From assembly GCA_037045455.1 (NCBI GenBank), contig JBAOIN010000003.1:372001-436000 (forward strand): a stretch of 64,000 nt of DNA. The letters are read 5' to 3'. The stretch comes from JADKAV01 sp037045455 (GTDB lineage Bacteria; Actinomycetota; Actinomycetes; S36-B12; UBA10799). A model generated the notes under the pieces. The model did no database searches and was not told where the DNA came from. It was given only the letters and a program-made list of their open reading frames with translations. Position numbers and translations under genes: made by a program. This document shows positions 26,035 through 33,995 of this stretch, piece by piece; the stretch's first letter is position 1, and each line of letters starts with the position of its first letter.

Positions 26035-27434
26035 GCGAGCAAGTCGTCGAGATTCCCGACGCAGTGCACATTCTGGGTATCGGCGGGGCGGGCATGAGTG
26101 CGCTAGCGCGGCTGTTGCTGGCCCGCGGGGTCACCGTCACCGGTTCCGACGCGAAGGACTCCCGGCGGCTGCAGGCTCTGCGCGCACTCGGGGCGCAGTG
26201 TTACGTCGGTCATGACGCCGCGCATGTCGGTGAGGTCGGCGCCGTGGTGGTGTCAACGGCGATCGCCGACTCCAACGTCGAACTGGTCGCGGCCCGTGAG
26301 CGCGGGATCCCCGTGCTGCACAGGTCCGTCGCGCTGACGATGACCATGGCGGGGTCGCAGGTCTATGCCGTCGCGGGCACGCACGGCAAGACCACGACGA
26401 CCTCGATGCTCACGGTCATCCTGCAGGCCTGCGACGCCGATCCGTCGTTCGCGATCGGCAGTGAGCTCAACGACTCCGGCTCCAACGCCCACCTCGGCAC
26501 GGGGTCAGCCTTCGTGGTCGAGGCCGACGAGAGCGACGGCTCGTTCCTGCGGCTGGATGCATCCGTGGGAATCATCACGAACATCGAGCCCGACCACTTG
26601 AACTACTGGGGCACGGCCGAGGCCATGGAGCAGGGCTTCCTGGACTTCGCGACCGGCATCCGCGATCGCGGTGGGTTCGTCGTGATGTGCGCCGATGATC
26701 CCGGGGCCGCCGCGATGACGCAACGAGCCCAGGCGGAGGGCGTGGACGTCCGCACCTACGGGATGGAGCAGCCCGCCGACTACGCCGTGACTGTTGCGGA
26801 AGCGACCGGCGAGAGCTCCACATTCGTAATCGAGGGTCCAGACCTGTCCGTCACCGCACACGTTGGCGTTGGTGGCTTGCACAACGTACTCAACGCCACG
26901 GCCGCGATGGTCGCCGCTGCCGGAGCCGGCTTCCCGACCGACGGCATCGTCGAGGGGATCGGCCATTTCCGGGGCACCCGACGGCGGTTCGAGTTCCGCG
27001 GCGAGGCCAACGGGGTGCGCGTGTTCGACGACTACGCCCACCACCCCACGGAGATCGCGGCCACGCTGCGGGCCGCTCGCGCCGTCGTCGGCGAAGGCCG
27101 GATCCGCGTGGCTTTCCAGGCCCACCACTACTACCGGACCGCCATGTACCTGCGGGAGTTCGGCGAGGCGCTGGGCCTGGCCGACTTCGTGGTCGTGCTC
27201 GAGGTCTTCGCGCCGGGGGAGGAGCCGATTCCCGGCGCCAGCGGGCAGGGCATGGCCGATGCCGTCCCGCTGCCCCGCGAGGACGTGGTGTTCGAGCCGT
27301 CCTGGGGCAGCGTTTCCGGGCACTTGGTGCGCGGTGCCGAGCCGGGGGACATCATCATGACGTTGGGCGCCGGTGACATCCACCTGCTCGTGCCCGAGAT
27401 CCTGGACGGCCTGGCGGCGGGGGCGAGCGCATGA
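26031..27434 (+). CDS. murC: UDP-MurNAc:L-Ala ligase MurC
   Basis: A 467-residue Mur ligase that adds the first amino acid. The N-terminal Rossmann domain has HILGIGGAGMSALARLLL, the ATP loop is AVAGTHGKTTTTSML, then VVEADESDGSFL and EPDHLNYWG, and the C domain VFDDYAHHPTEIAATLRAAR. GTG 26031 overlaps the murG stop and the stop overlaps the ftsQ ATG. Confidence 0.96.
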   Translation: MSEQVVEIPDAVHILGIGGAGMSALARLLLARGVTVTGSDAKDSRRLQALRALGAQCYVGHDAAHVGEVGAVVVSTAIADSNVELVAARERGIPVLHRSVALTMTMAGSQVYAVAGTHGKTTTTSMLTVILQACDADPSFAIGSELNDSGSNAHLGTGSAFVVEADESDGSFLRLDASVGIITNIEPDHLNYWGTAEAMEQGFLDFATGIRDRGGFVVMCADDPGAAAMTQRAQAEGVDVRTYGMEQPADYAVTVAEATGESSTFVIEGPDLSVTAHVGVGGLHNVLNATAAMVAAAGAGFPTDGIVEGIGHFRGTRRRFEFRGEANGVRVFDDYAHHPTEIAATLRAARAVVGEGRIRVAFQAHHYYRTAMYLREFGEALGLADFVVVLEVFAPGEEPIPGASGQGMADAVPLPREDVVFEPSWGSVSGHLVRGAEPGDIIMTLGAGDIHLLVPEILDGLAAGASA

Positions 27435-28312
27435 CCATGACGGAGGAACGCACCGAGCAGACTCCCGCAGGACGTCGCCGACCGCCTCGCCGCTCCTTGC
27501 TGATCGCCGGTGCCGGTGCGGCGGTAGCAGTTGCCGGTGCGGTGTACGTGGCCGGCTGGACGCCGCTGATGGGGGTGCATTCGGTGCAGGTCGAAGGGCC
27601 GGCGACGTTGCCCCAGGATCAGCTGATCGCCACCGCCGGGATCGCCGAGGGCACCCCCATGATGCAGGTGGATCTACGTGCCGCGACCGCCCGGCTGGCC
27701 GATCTCCCACAGCTGGCTTCCGTGGATGTGCGCCGGCAGTGGCCCCGCACGATCGTCATCAGCGTCACCGAGCGCGACGCGGTGGCCATGCGCAAGGCGC
27801 CCGACGGTTGGGAACTGCTCGATGCCAACGGCAGCCCATTCGCCGTCGCAAGCAGCAAGCCCAAGGACCTGCCCGTGATCGCTCCCGGTGCGGACGCCCC
27901 CACGAACACGGCGATGCTGCAAGCGCTGGCAGCGATGACTCCGGAGATCCGGGCGCAGGTAGCCGAGGTCTCGGCGCAGTCGCCAGTGTCCATCCGCCTC
28001 ACGCTGCGCAAGTCGGACGCGATCGTGAACTGGGGCTCCGCACAGGAGTCCGACTTCAAGTCCGCCGTCCTGGCCGTGCTGCTGCAGACCAAGTCCGGCT
28101 GGTACGACGTCTCCAACCCCGAGACCCCCACGACGGCTGAGCAGCCGCCGGTACCCAAGCCTGCTGCGACTGCCTCACCCGACCCTTCGGCGTCAACCAG
28201 CGCGGAACCGTCGGCCTCGCCCAGCCCGGAAGCCGCGGCGACGCCCGAAACGTCGGCCAGTCCCGTGGCCTCACCCACTGCGGCGGTCTCGCCGCTCGGG
28301 GTGTGCGGCTGA
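27431..28312 (+). CDS. ftsQ: Division protein FtsQ with Pro/Ser/Ala-rich C-terminal extension
   Basis: 293 residues. One transmembrane helix (SLLIAGAGAAVAVAGAVYVAG, ~24-44), a POTRA domain (HSVQVEGPATLPQDQLIATA), and the FtsQ beta domain (PQLASVDVRRQWPRTIVISV, TERDAVAMR, ...AVLLQTKSGWYDVSNPETP). The usual protein would end here; instead about 58 more residues (236-293) of Pro/Ser/Ala/Thr repeats follow, ending GVCG. FtsQ links FtsL/FtsB to the septal synthase outside the membrane. Overlaps murC by 4 bp. The following gene is on the other strand. Confidence 0.9.
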   Translation: MTMTEERTEQTPAGRRRPPRRSLLIAGAGAAVAVAGAVYVAGWTPLMGVHSVQVEGPATLPQDQLIATAGIAEGTPMMQVDLRAATARLADLPQLASVDVRRQWPRTIVISVTERDAVAMRKAPDGWELLDANGSPFAVASSKPKDLPVIAPGADAPTNTAMLQALAAMTPEIRAQVAEVSAQSPVSIRLTLRKSDAIVNWGSAQESDFKSAVLAVLLQTKSGWYDVSNPETPTTAEQPPVPKPAATASPDPSASTSAEPSASPSPEAAATPETSASPVASPTAAVSPLGVCG

Positions 28313-28379
28313 CGAGACCTCGGCACCGGATCCGTTGCGCCACGGGCTATGCGCGGCATCCACGGACGGACGATGTTCA

Positions 28380-28410
28380 GGCACGTCCCGGTGTGTCAGC
28401 GCGACGTGCC
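28380..28410. terminator. Hairpin between ftsQ and the reversed multicopper oxidase gene
   Basis: GGCACGTC (28380-28387) pairs exactly with GACGTGCC (28403-28410). No T tract is visible. It sits in the 181-bp gap between two convergent genes, so a bidirectional terminator is plausible. Nothing else is recognised in this gap. Confidence 0.45.
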
Positions 28411-28493
28411 AGGTCACGCTCAAGGATCGGGGTCAGCCCATGGCGTGCCGAGCGATGCTGCAGGCGTCTGGCATGGCGGCAGCCTGGGCCCGC

Positions 28494-29942
28494 TCACATC
28501 ATGTGGCTCATCGGCGGCTGCCCCGCCTGCTGGCCCGGCTTCACCACCACGAATTGACCCATCACGCCGAGATCCTCGTGCAGCAGCAAATGGCAGTGGA
28601 ACATGTACGGCCAGTTGGGGTTGGTGTAGTCGGTGAAGCGCAGCAGGATCCGGGTCGTCGTCAACGGCGGGATATAGACCGTGTCCTTGAGTCCTGCCCG
28701 CTCCGGAGGCGGCGGCTGGCCGTCCTCGTTCAGCACGCGGAATTGCACGTTGTGGACGTGGAAGTTGTGTGGCTGGCGGTCGCGGTTGCTGATCTCCCAG
28801 ATCTCGGTCTGGTCCACGGGCACGGCCATGTCGATGCGGTGCATGTCCATCGGACGGCCGTTGATCGCCCGACCTTGCACGATGAACGTGCGGGTCGTCA
28901 CCGCTGACGCCGGATCCGGATCGGGCAGGTCGGTCAGCGTGGCAGCCACTGCCGGCGAAGGGGCCAACGTCTGCGCGGCCCGCAGCTCAAGCACGTCGAA
29001 CGTCCCGCCGCTGTACAGATCGTCGCGCGTCGTACCCAAGTCAGGCGGTGTGCTGATCAGCCGGACGGTCTCGCCGGGGTTGAAACGCACGACGATCTCC
29101 GCCCGCTCGGCAGGGGCGAGTTGCACTCCGGTGCTTTGGACCGGATGGGGCAGTAAGCCTCCGTCGGAGGCCACGATGTCGAAGGTGCGGCCGTCGGAGA
29201 ACCCGAACTTGTAGAAGCGGGCGTTCGATGCGTTCAGTACCCGCAGCCGCACCGCCTGCGTAGTGACCGGCAGGAACGCGCCCATCTGTCCATTGGCGAC
29301 GATGGTGTCGCCCAGGAAGCCGGTGGACGGCCCGTCGGCCGGGTCGACGACAAGCTGTCCGTCAGCCGTGAACGACTTGTCCTGCACGACCAGCGGGACG
29401 TCGTCCACACCATACGTGTCGGGCAGGCCCACGTCAGGTGCTGCCGGATCGTCGATCAGGATCATGCCCGCAAGACCCCGGTACACCTGCTGGGCCGTCT
29501 GGCCATGCGGATGCGAGTGGTACCACAGCGTCGCCGCCGGCTGGTCGACGCGCCAATGCGGTGACCACGTGGTGCCGGGCATGATCATCGAGTGCGGACC
29601 GCCGTCCATGCGGGCGGGCACGTGCATCCCATGCCAGTGCAAGGTCGTCATCTCCGTGAGCTCGTTGCGCACGTCGATGCGGACCTGCTGTCCGCGGTGC
29701 AGCCGCAGAGTGGGCCCGAGGTAACTGCCGTTGAGCCCGATCGTCGCGGCTTGGGCACCCTGGCCGAAGTCTGTGGTCCCGTCCTGGGCGGTGAGCGTGA
29801 TGTGTCGACCGGAGACTTCGTCCGGAATCGGCAGTTGGTGATCCATCGTCACGGCGCGGACTGGCGACTGACCGCCCCCCGGAGCCGTGCACCCGGTGAG
29901 CGCGAGCGCCCCGGCGGCCATAATGACCGCGATCTTGTTCAT
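28494..29942 (-). CDS. Multicopper oxidase, lipoprotein
   Basis: A 482-residue secreted cupredoxin oxidase. The signal peptide ends in a lipobox (AAGALALTGC), so it is probably a membrane-anchored lipoprotein. Copper ligands are complete: LHWHGMHVP, LWYHSHPHGQ, HNFHVHNVQF and the T1 motif MFHCHLLLHED with V-M as axial region. A Met/His-poor layout resembles CueO/laccase-like enzymes. ATG 29942 (MNKIAVIMA) gives a clean signal peptide. It lies reversed between ftsQ and ftsZ, which are normally adjacent. A role in copper or iron detoxification is inferred. Confidence 0.9.
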   Translation of the reverse strand: MNKIAVIMAAGALALTGCTAPGGGQSPVRAVTMDHQLPIPDEVSGRHITLTAQDGTTDFGQGAQAATIGLNGSYLGPTLRLHRGQQVRIDVRNELTEMTTLHWHGMHVPARMDGGPHSMIMPGTTWSPHWRVDQPAATLWYHSHPHGQTAQQVYRGLAGMILIDDPAAPDVGLPDTYGVDDVPLVVQDKSFTADGQLVVDPADGPSTGFLGDTIVANGQMGAFLPVTTQAVRLRVLNASNARFYKFGFSDGRTFDIVASDGGLLPHPVQSTGVQLAPAERAEIVVRFNPGETVRLISTPPDLGTTRDDLYSGGTFDVLELRAAQTLAPSPAVAATLTDLPDPDPASAVTTRTFIVQGRAINGRPMDMHRIDMAVPVDQTEIWEISNRDRQPHNFHVHNVQFRVLNEDGQPPPPERAGLKDTVYIPPLTTTRILLRFTDYTNPNWPYMFHCHLLLHEDLGVMGQFVVVKPGQQAGQPPMSHMM

Positions 29943-30098
29943 CGGGCCCCATTGTCCTCCGCGGCACCCGGAACATCGCACCGGGCCACCCCGTCATTCA
30001 GCAGTCTGCTGACAGACGTGTGAGTGCTTAGCGATGGGCGAACCGGACAGACTCGGCCCGGCTTGTGCTCGGTCTGGCGCAAACTCCCAGTCGAGCCT

Positions 30099-30127
30099 TT
30101 GACAAGCGAGTAAATGTGAACTTAAGA
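30099..30127 (+). promoter_or_regulatory. Possible promoter upstream of ftsZ
   Basis: TTGACA (30099-30104) and TTAAGA (30122-30127) with a 17-bp spacer in the AT-richest part of the intergenic region. The -10 element is a poor match, and the distance to ftsZ (about 330 bp) is long, so this is tentative. Confidence 0.3.
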
Positions 30128-30401
30128 GTAAGAGTTGACCCGATTCCAAGGTCAGGTCTGTGCGGATCCTGGGGATAGGTTGGGGACACGAAAAAAGTTG
30201 TCGTGAACTTCGGCCGAGTTACTTGCACTCGACGTCGTGCTGACTAATGTTCTCACCAGAGCAGGCTCAGGACCGGGGAATAACCCTCAAGTAGAGGTTC
30301 ATCCGGCACCAGCTGCTACTTCCCCCAGTTGGCCTGCGAGGGCCGACAGCAGCACTCGGTTCCCGCTACGCGTTCGCGCGTCCCGCGGCGCCGCCATGCC
30401 G

Positions 30402-30425
30402 GGTTCACCAGCAGCACGGTGAACC
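30402..30425 (+). promoter_or_regulatory. Hairpin in the ftsZ leader
   Basis: GGTTCACC (30402-30409) pairs exactly with GGTGAACC (30418-30425) over an 8-nt loop, ending 21 bp before the GAAAGGA ribosome site of ftsZ. It could shape leader stability or translation of ftsZ; it lacks a T tract. Confidence 0.45.
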
Positions 30426-30459
30426 TCAACTGGACCCATAGACAACGAAAGGAATCCTG

Positions 30460-31623
30460 GTGGCCGCTCCCCAGAACTACCTCGCAGTTATCAAAGTCGT
30501 CGGTATCGGTGGTGGCGGCGTCAACGCCGTCAACCGCATGATCGAGTTCGGGCTGAAGGGCGTCGAGTTCATCGCCGTCAACACTGACGCCCAGGCTCTG
30601 CTGATGTCCGACGCCGACGTCAAGCTCGACATCGGTCGTGAACTCACCCGCGGTTTGGGTGCCGGAGCCGACCCTGAGGTCGGTCGCAAGGCTGCCGAGG
30701 ACCACGCCGAGGAGATCGCGGAGGTGCTCCGCGGCGCCGACATGGTCTTCGTGACCGCCGGTGAAGGTGGCGGCACTGGCACCGGTGGCGCACCGGTCGT
30801 GGCCCGGATCGCCAAGGAACTCGGCGCCCTGACCATCGGTGTGGTCACCCGGCCGTTCATGTTCGAAGGCCGGCGTCGCGCGACCCAGGCCGAAAGCGGC
30901 ATCGACGGTCTGCGCGAAGAGGTCGACACGCTGATCGTCATCCCGAACGACCGGCTGCTGGCGCTGGCCGACCGGACGATCTCGATGATCGACGCATTCA
31001 AGCAGGCCGACCAGGTCCTGCTGCAGGGCGTCTCCGGCATCACCGACCTGATCACGACACCGGGTCTGATCAACCTGGACTTCGCCGACGTCAAGAGCGT
31101 CATGCAGGGTGCTGGCTCCGCGCTGATGGGCATCGGTTCGGCACGCGGTGACGACCGGGCGCAGACGGCCGCCGAGATGGCGATCTCCTCGCCGCTGCTC
31201 GAGGCCAGCATCGAGGGTGCCCACGGTGTCCTGCTCAGCGTCGCTGGCGGCGCCGACCTCGGTCTGCACGAGATCACCGAGGCCGCCCGCCTGGTGTCCG
31301 ACGCCGCTCACCCGGAGGCGAACATCATCTTCGGGACGGTCATCGACGACACCCTCGGCGACGAGGTGCGGGTTACGGTCATCGCGGCCGGCTTCGACGG
31401 CGGGGCTCCGCTGCCGCGGCTGACCACGCCGAACCGGGCCTCGGTCACCGACGGCTTCCTGTCCTCGGCCACGGTTGCCGAGCGGGATGCGGTGGATCTG
31501 ACCAGCCGCCCGGAGGAGGTCGGCCGGCCGCTGGCCCCCGCCACCCGGGCAGTTTCCTTCGAAGACGCGCCAGCGCGACGCGACGACGCCGACGACCTGG
31601 ACGTCCCCGACTTCCTGAAGTGA
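30460..31623 (+). CDS. ftsZ: Division GTPase FtsZ
   Basis: A 387-residue tubulin homologue that forms the Z ring. The GTP signature is GEGGGTGTGGAPVVA (~104-118); the T7 loop reads LINLDFADVKSVM; the C-terminal conserved peptide DDLDVPDFLK recruits membrane partners such as SepF. GTG 30460 follows GAAAGGA. Unusually it is separated from ftsQ by a reversed oxidase gene and has its own leader. Its stop overlaps the pgeF start. Confidence 0.97.
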   Translation: MAAPQNYLAVIKVVGIGGGGVNAVNRMIEFGLKGVEFIAVNTDAQALLMSDADVKLDIGRELTRGLGAGADPEVGRKAAEDHAEEIAEVLRGADMVFVTAGEGGGTGTGGAPVVARIAKELGALTIGVVTRPFMFEGRRRATQAESGIDGLREEVDTLIVIPNDRLLALADRTISMIDAFKQADQVLLQGVSGITDLITTPGLINLDFADVKSVMQGAGSALMGIGSARGDDRAQTAAEMAISSPLLEASIEGAHGVLLSVAGGADLGLHEITEAARLVSDAAHPEANIIFGTVIDDTLGDEVRVTVIAAGFDGGAPLPRLTTPNRASVTDGFLSSATVAERDAVDLTSRPEEVGRPLAPATRAVSFEDAPARRDDADDLDVPDFLK

Positions 31624-32303
31624 TTTCGGGAGTGCTGCCGAACGCCTCCTGGCTTGTCACCGACCGCACGGCCGGTGACAGTCAGGGGGCGTTCGCCTTC
31701 AACAACCTGGCATTGCATGTCGGCGACGAGGTGCAAGCCGTCACTGCCAACCGCACGGCGCTGGCCCGGCAACTGCACGCGCCCGTCGTCTTCGCGACCG
31801 CTGCGCATTCCAACCAAGTCGGCTACGTAGATGCTCTCACTGACGATGTCCCCGGCGTCGACGCCCTGATCAGCGACCAGGCCGGATTGGCGGTAGCCGC
31901 CCAGAGCGCGGATTGCGCCATGATCGGCATCGCTGCCGGACGCTGGGTCGCTGCGGTCCACTGCGGCTGGCGCGGCCTGGTGGCCGGAGTCATCCCTGCC
32001 ACCCTCACGGCTCTGACCGACCGCGGCGCCGACCTCTCGAACGCCTACGCTCACGTCGGCCCGGTGATCTGCCCACAGTGCTACCCCGTCGGGGAGGACA
32101 CGTCCGCGGCGGTGGCGGATGTGTGCCCGACCGCAGTGCCCGCGCCGGGCCGGATCGACCTGCGAGCCGGCGTCTTGGCGCAACTGAACGGCATCGAAAC
32201 CACCCACGACCCGCGTTGCACCTTCGAGGATCCCGATCTCTACAGCTACCGGCGCGACGGCGTGACTGGCCGGCAGGCCCTGGCGATTGTGCGGATGTCA
32301 TGA
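31620..32303 (+). CDS. pgeF: PgeF/YfiH-family laccase-domain protein (peptidoglycan editing factor)
   Basis: 227 residues with the family metal and cysteine signature: TAAHSNQVGYVD, QSADCAMIGIAAG, VAAVHCGWRGLVAG, GPVICPQCYPVGED. PgeF hydrolyses wrongly loaded UDP-MurNAc-L-Ser in E. coli; in actinobacteria the gene follows ftsZ. GTG 31620 overlaps the ftsZ stop and the stop overlaps the yggS ATG. Confidence 0.88.
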   Translation: MISGVLPNASWLVTDRTAGDSQGAFAFNNLALHVGDEVQAVTANRTALARQLHAPVVFATAAHSNQVGYVDALTDDVPGVDALISDQAGLAVAAQSADCAMIGIAAGRWVAAVHCGWRGLVAGVIPATLTALTDRGADLSNAYAHVGPVICPQCYPVGEDTSAAVADVCPTAVPAPGRIDLRAGVLAQLNGIETTHDPRCTFEDPDLYSYRRDGVTGRQALAIVRMS

Positions 32304-33037
32304 GTCGCACTGAGGAACTCGCGGCGAATCTGCAGGCAGTCCGGACCCGGATCGCTCGCGCCTGCCAGGCCGCCGGCCGTCCGCCCGCCACCCTGATCGT
32401 GGTCACCAAGTTCTTCGGCGCCGACGACGTCCGGCGGCTGGCCGGCCTCGGCGTCACCGACGTCGGCGAGAACCGCGACCAGGAGGCCGCTGCCAAGCAC
32501 GCGGAATGCCGGGACCTACCGCTCACCTGGCACTTCATCGGGCAGTTGCAGACGAACAAGGCCAACTCCGTGGTCGGTTACGCCGACCTGATCCACACGG
32601 TGGACCGGCCGCACCTGGTGAAGGCGCTGCAGAAGGCCGCCGACCGGGCAGACAAATGCCAGGACGTCCTGCTGCAAGTGAACCTGGATCCGCAGCCGCG
32701 GTCGGGTCGGGGTGGAGTGGCCCCGGGTGATTTGGACGCATTGCTGACGGGCGCGATGGCTGCGCAGGCATTGCGCGTCCGGGGGGTCATGGGGGTGGCG
32801 CCGTTGGGGGAGGACCCTGGTCCGGCCTTCGACCGGTTGCACGTGGCGGCGGCTCGTGTACAGCAAGAGATTCCCGACGCCGTCATCGTGTCGGCTGGAA
32901 TGAGTTCGGATCTGGAGGTGGCCGTTGCGCATGGCGCGACACACCTTCGGATCGGCACGGCTGTGATGGGCAGTCGGCCAGACGTCAGGTACCGTCCTAG
33001 AGAGGGCGGGAAGCACAACGAAGGAGATGCGCAGTGA
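32300..33037 (+). CDS. PLP homeostasis protein YggS/PLPBP
   Basis: 245 residues of a PLP-binding TIM-barrel protein (alanine-racemase N domain fold). The PLP lysine is in LIVVTKFFGADDV, then GENRDQEAAAKH, WHFIGQLQTNKANSVV, and the phosphate site VSAGMSSDLEVAVAHGATHL and RIGTAVMG. It balances pyridoxal phosphate and amino-acid pools. Overlaps pgeF and sepF by 4 bp each. Confidence 0.92.
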   Translation: MSRTEELAANLQAVRTRIARACQAAGRPPATLIVVTKFFGADDVRRLAGLGVTDVGENRDQEAAAKHAECRDLPLTWHFIGQLQTNKANSVVGYADLIHTVDRPHLVKALQKAADRADKCQDVLLQVNLDPQPRSGRGGVAPGDLDALLTGAMAAQALRVRGVMGVAPLGEDPGPAFDRLHVAAARVQQEIPDAVIVSAGMSSDLEVAVAHGATHLRIGTAVMGSRPDVRYRPREGGKHNEGDAQ

Positions 33038-33456
33038 GCACCTTGCGCCAGAAAGTCGCCGTATACCTCGGTCTTGCCGAGGAGGACTACGGGTTCGATT
33101 ACGACGAGCGGACGCCCGACAGCCACACCACGCGGCAAAGCGTCGCGGTGGAACAGGACGCCCCGTACTCGCCGGCCGGCAGCCGCCGGATCGAGGCGGT
33201 CTACGACGTGGTGCGGATGACCCCGCATGCGTATGCCGACATCAAGGGCGTCGCAGAGTCCTACCGTTCCGGCGACGTCGTCAGCATGGACCTGGCGCGG
33301 CTCACCTCCGATGACGCCAAGCGCATGATCGACTTCGCCTCCGGCCTGACGTTCGGGCTCAGCGGCACGATCGAGCGGCTGGGCGGCAAGGTCTTCCTAT
33401 TGACTCCCAAGGGCGTCGAGGTCGCGGCCTCGGTCAAGTCGGCCCTGCAGTCCTAG
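33034..33456 (+). CDS. sepF: Z-ring membrane anchor SepF
   Basis: 140 residues: an N-terminal amphipathic helix (STLRQKVAVYLGLAEEDYGF), an acidic linker, and the C-terminal globular domain (MTPHAYADIKGVAESYRSGD, MDLARLTSDDAKRMIDFASG, GTIERLGGKVFLLTPKGVEV). SepF binds the FtsZ tail and tethers it to the membrane; actinobacteria lack FtsA and rely on it. GTG 33034 overlaps the yggS stop. Confidence 0.93.
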   Translation: MSTLRQKVAVYLGLAEEDYGFDYDERTPDSHTTRQSVAVEQDAPYSPAGSRRIEAVYDVVRMTPHAYADIKGVAESYRSGDVVSMDLARLTSDDAKRMIDFASGLTFGLSGTIERLGGKVFLLTPKGVEVAASVKSALQS

Positions 33457-33525
33457 CCACACGCGGTCCTGCGGGGGCCGCTCGCGTGTCGTAGCGTCGA
33501 AGCACGTCTTATTGGGGAGTCCGCC

Positions 33526-33810
33526 GTGAGTCCGGTCGCCAGCATCATCGTTGATGTCCTGTGGCTGTACTTACTCGTGCTCATCGGCCGTCTGGTGTTC
33601 GACATCGTGCAGATGCTAGCTCGCGACTGGCAGCCCAAGGGTGTCATGCTGATCATCGCCGAGATCATCTACACGCTGACCGATCCGCCGCTCCGCGCTC
33701 TGCGCAAGGTGATCCCGCCGCTGCGGTTGGGAGCGATCTCGTTCGACCTGGCGTTCATCGTGCTGTTCATCGGCCTGCAGGTGATCATCGCGATCGTCGC
33801 CCGCTTCTGA
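33526..33810 (+). CDS. YggT-family membrane protein
   Basis: 94 residues with two hydrophobic segments (VDVLWLYLLVLIGRLVFDIV and LAFIVLFIGLQVIIAIVARF) and the family centre YTLTDPPLRALRKVIPPLRL. YggT follows sepF across actinobacteria and is tied to envelope or osmotic functions. In most relatives divIVA follows; here the next gene is ileS on the other strand. GTG 33526 follows GGGGAG. Confidence 0.87.
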   Translation: MSPVASIIVDVLWLYLLVLIGRLVFDIVQMLARDWQPKGVMLIIAEIIYTLTDPPLRALRKVIPPLRLGAISFDLAFIVLFIGLQVIIAIVARF

Positions 33811-33861
33811 GGTACTGGGAAGCGTAAGTCCGGATCGTTCCTGTGCGGGCCTGGACATACG

Positions 33862-33948
33862 ATCCGTGAGCATTCCGGGCATGCGTGAGCACCACGGACG
33901 GGGTTTTGGCGTCCGGCGTGCTCACGGATGCCCCGAATGCTCACCGAT
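33862..33948. repeat. Compound palindrome (two direct + two inverted 12-mers, 19-bp step), between yggT and ileS
   Basis: Forward units ATCCGTGAGCAT (33862) and ATGCGTGAGCAC (33881), inverted units GTGCTCACGGAT (33918) and ATGCTCACCGAT (33937): both pairs step by exactly 19 bp. The arms 33866-33892 and 33918-33944 form a 27-nt inverted repeat with two mismatches around a GGACG...CGTCC inner hairpin. Convergent genes flank it, so it may end both transcripts. Confidence 0.8.
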
Positions 33949-33995
33949 CGGCTGATGCGGGTCGCGCTAGTGACAGATCGGGCTGGCCTCGGCTG

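Larger units (their letters stand above)
29943..30459. other. 517-bp non-coding region between the oxidase gene and ftsZ
   Basis: No convincing gene was seen. It holds the divergent promoter zone for the oxidase gene and the leader of ftsZ. Visible elements are a TTGACA at 30099-30104 with TTAAGA 17 bp downstream, a run AAAAAAG at ~30190, and a hairpin just before the ftsZ ribosome site. The A+T content around 30100-30200 is higher than in flanking genes, consistent with promoters. Confidence 0.6.
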
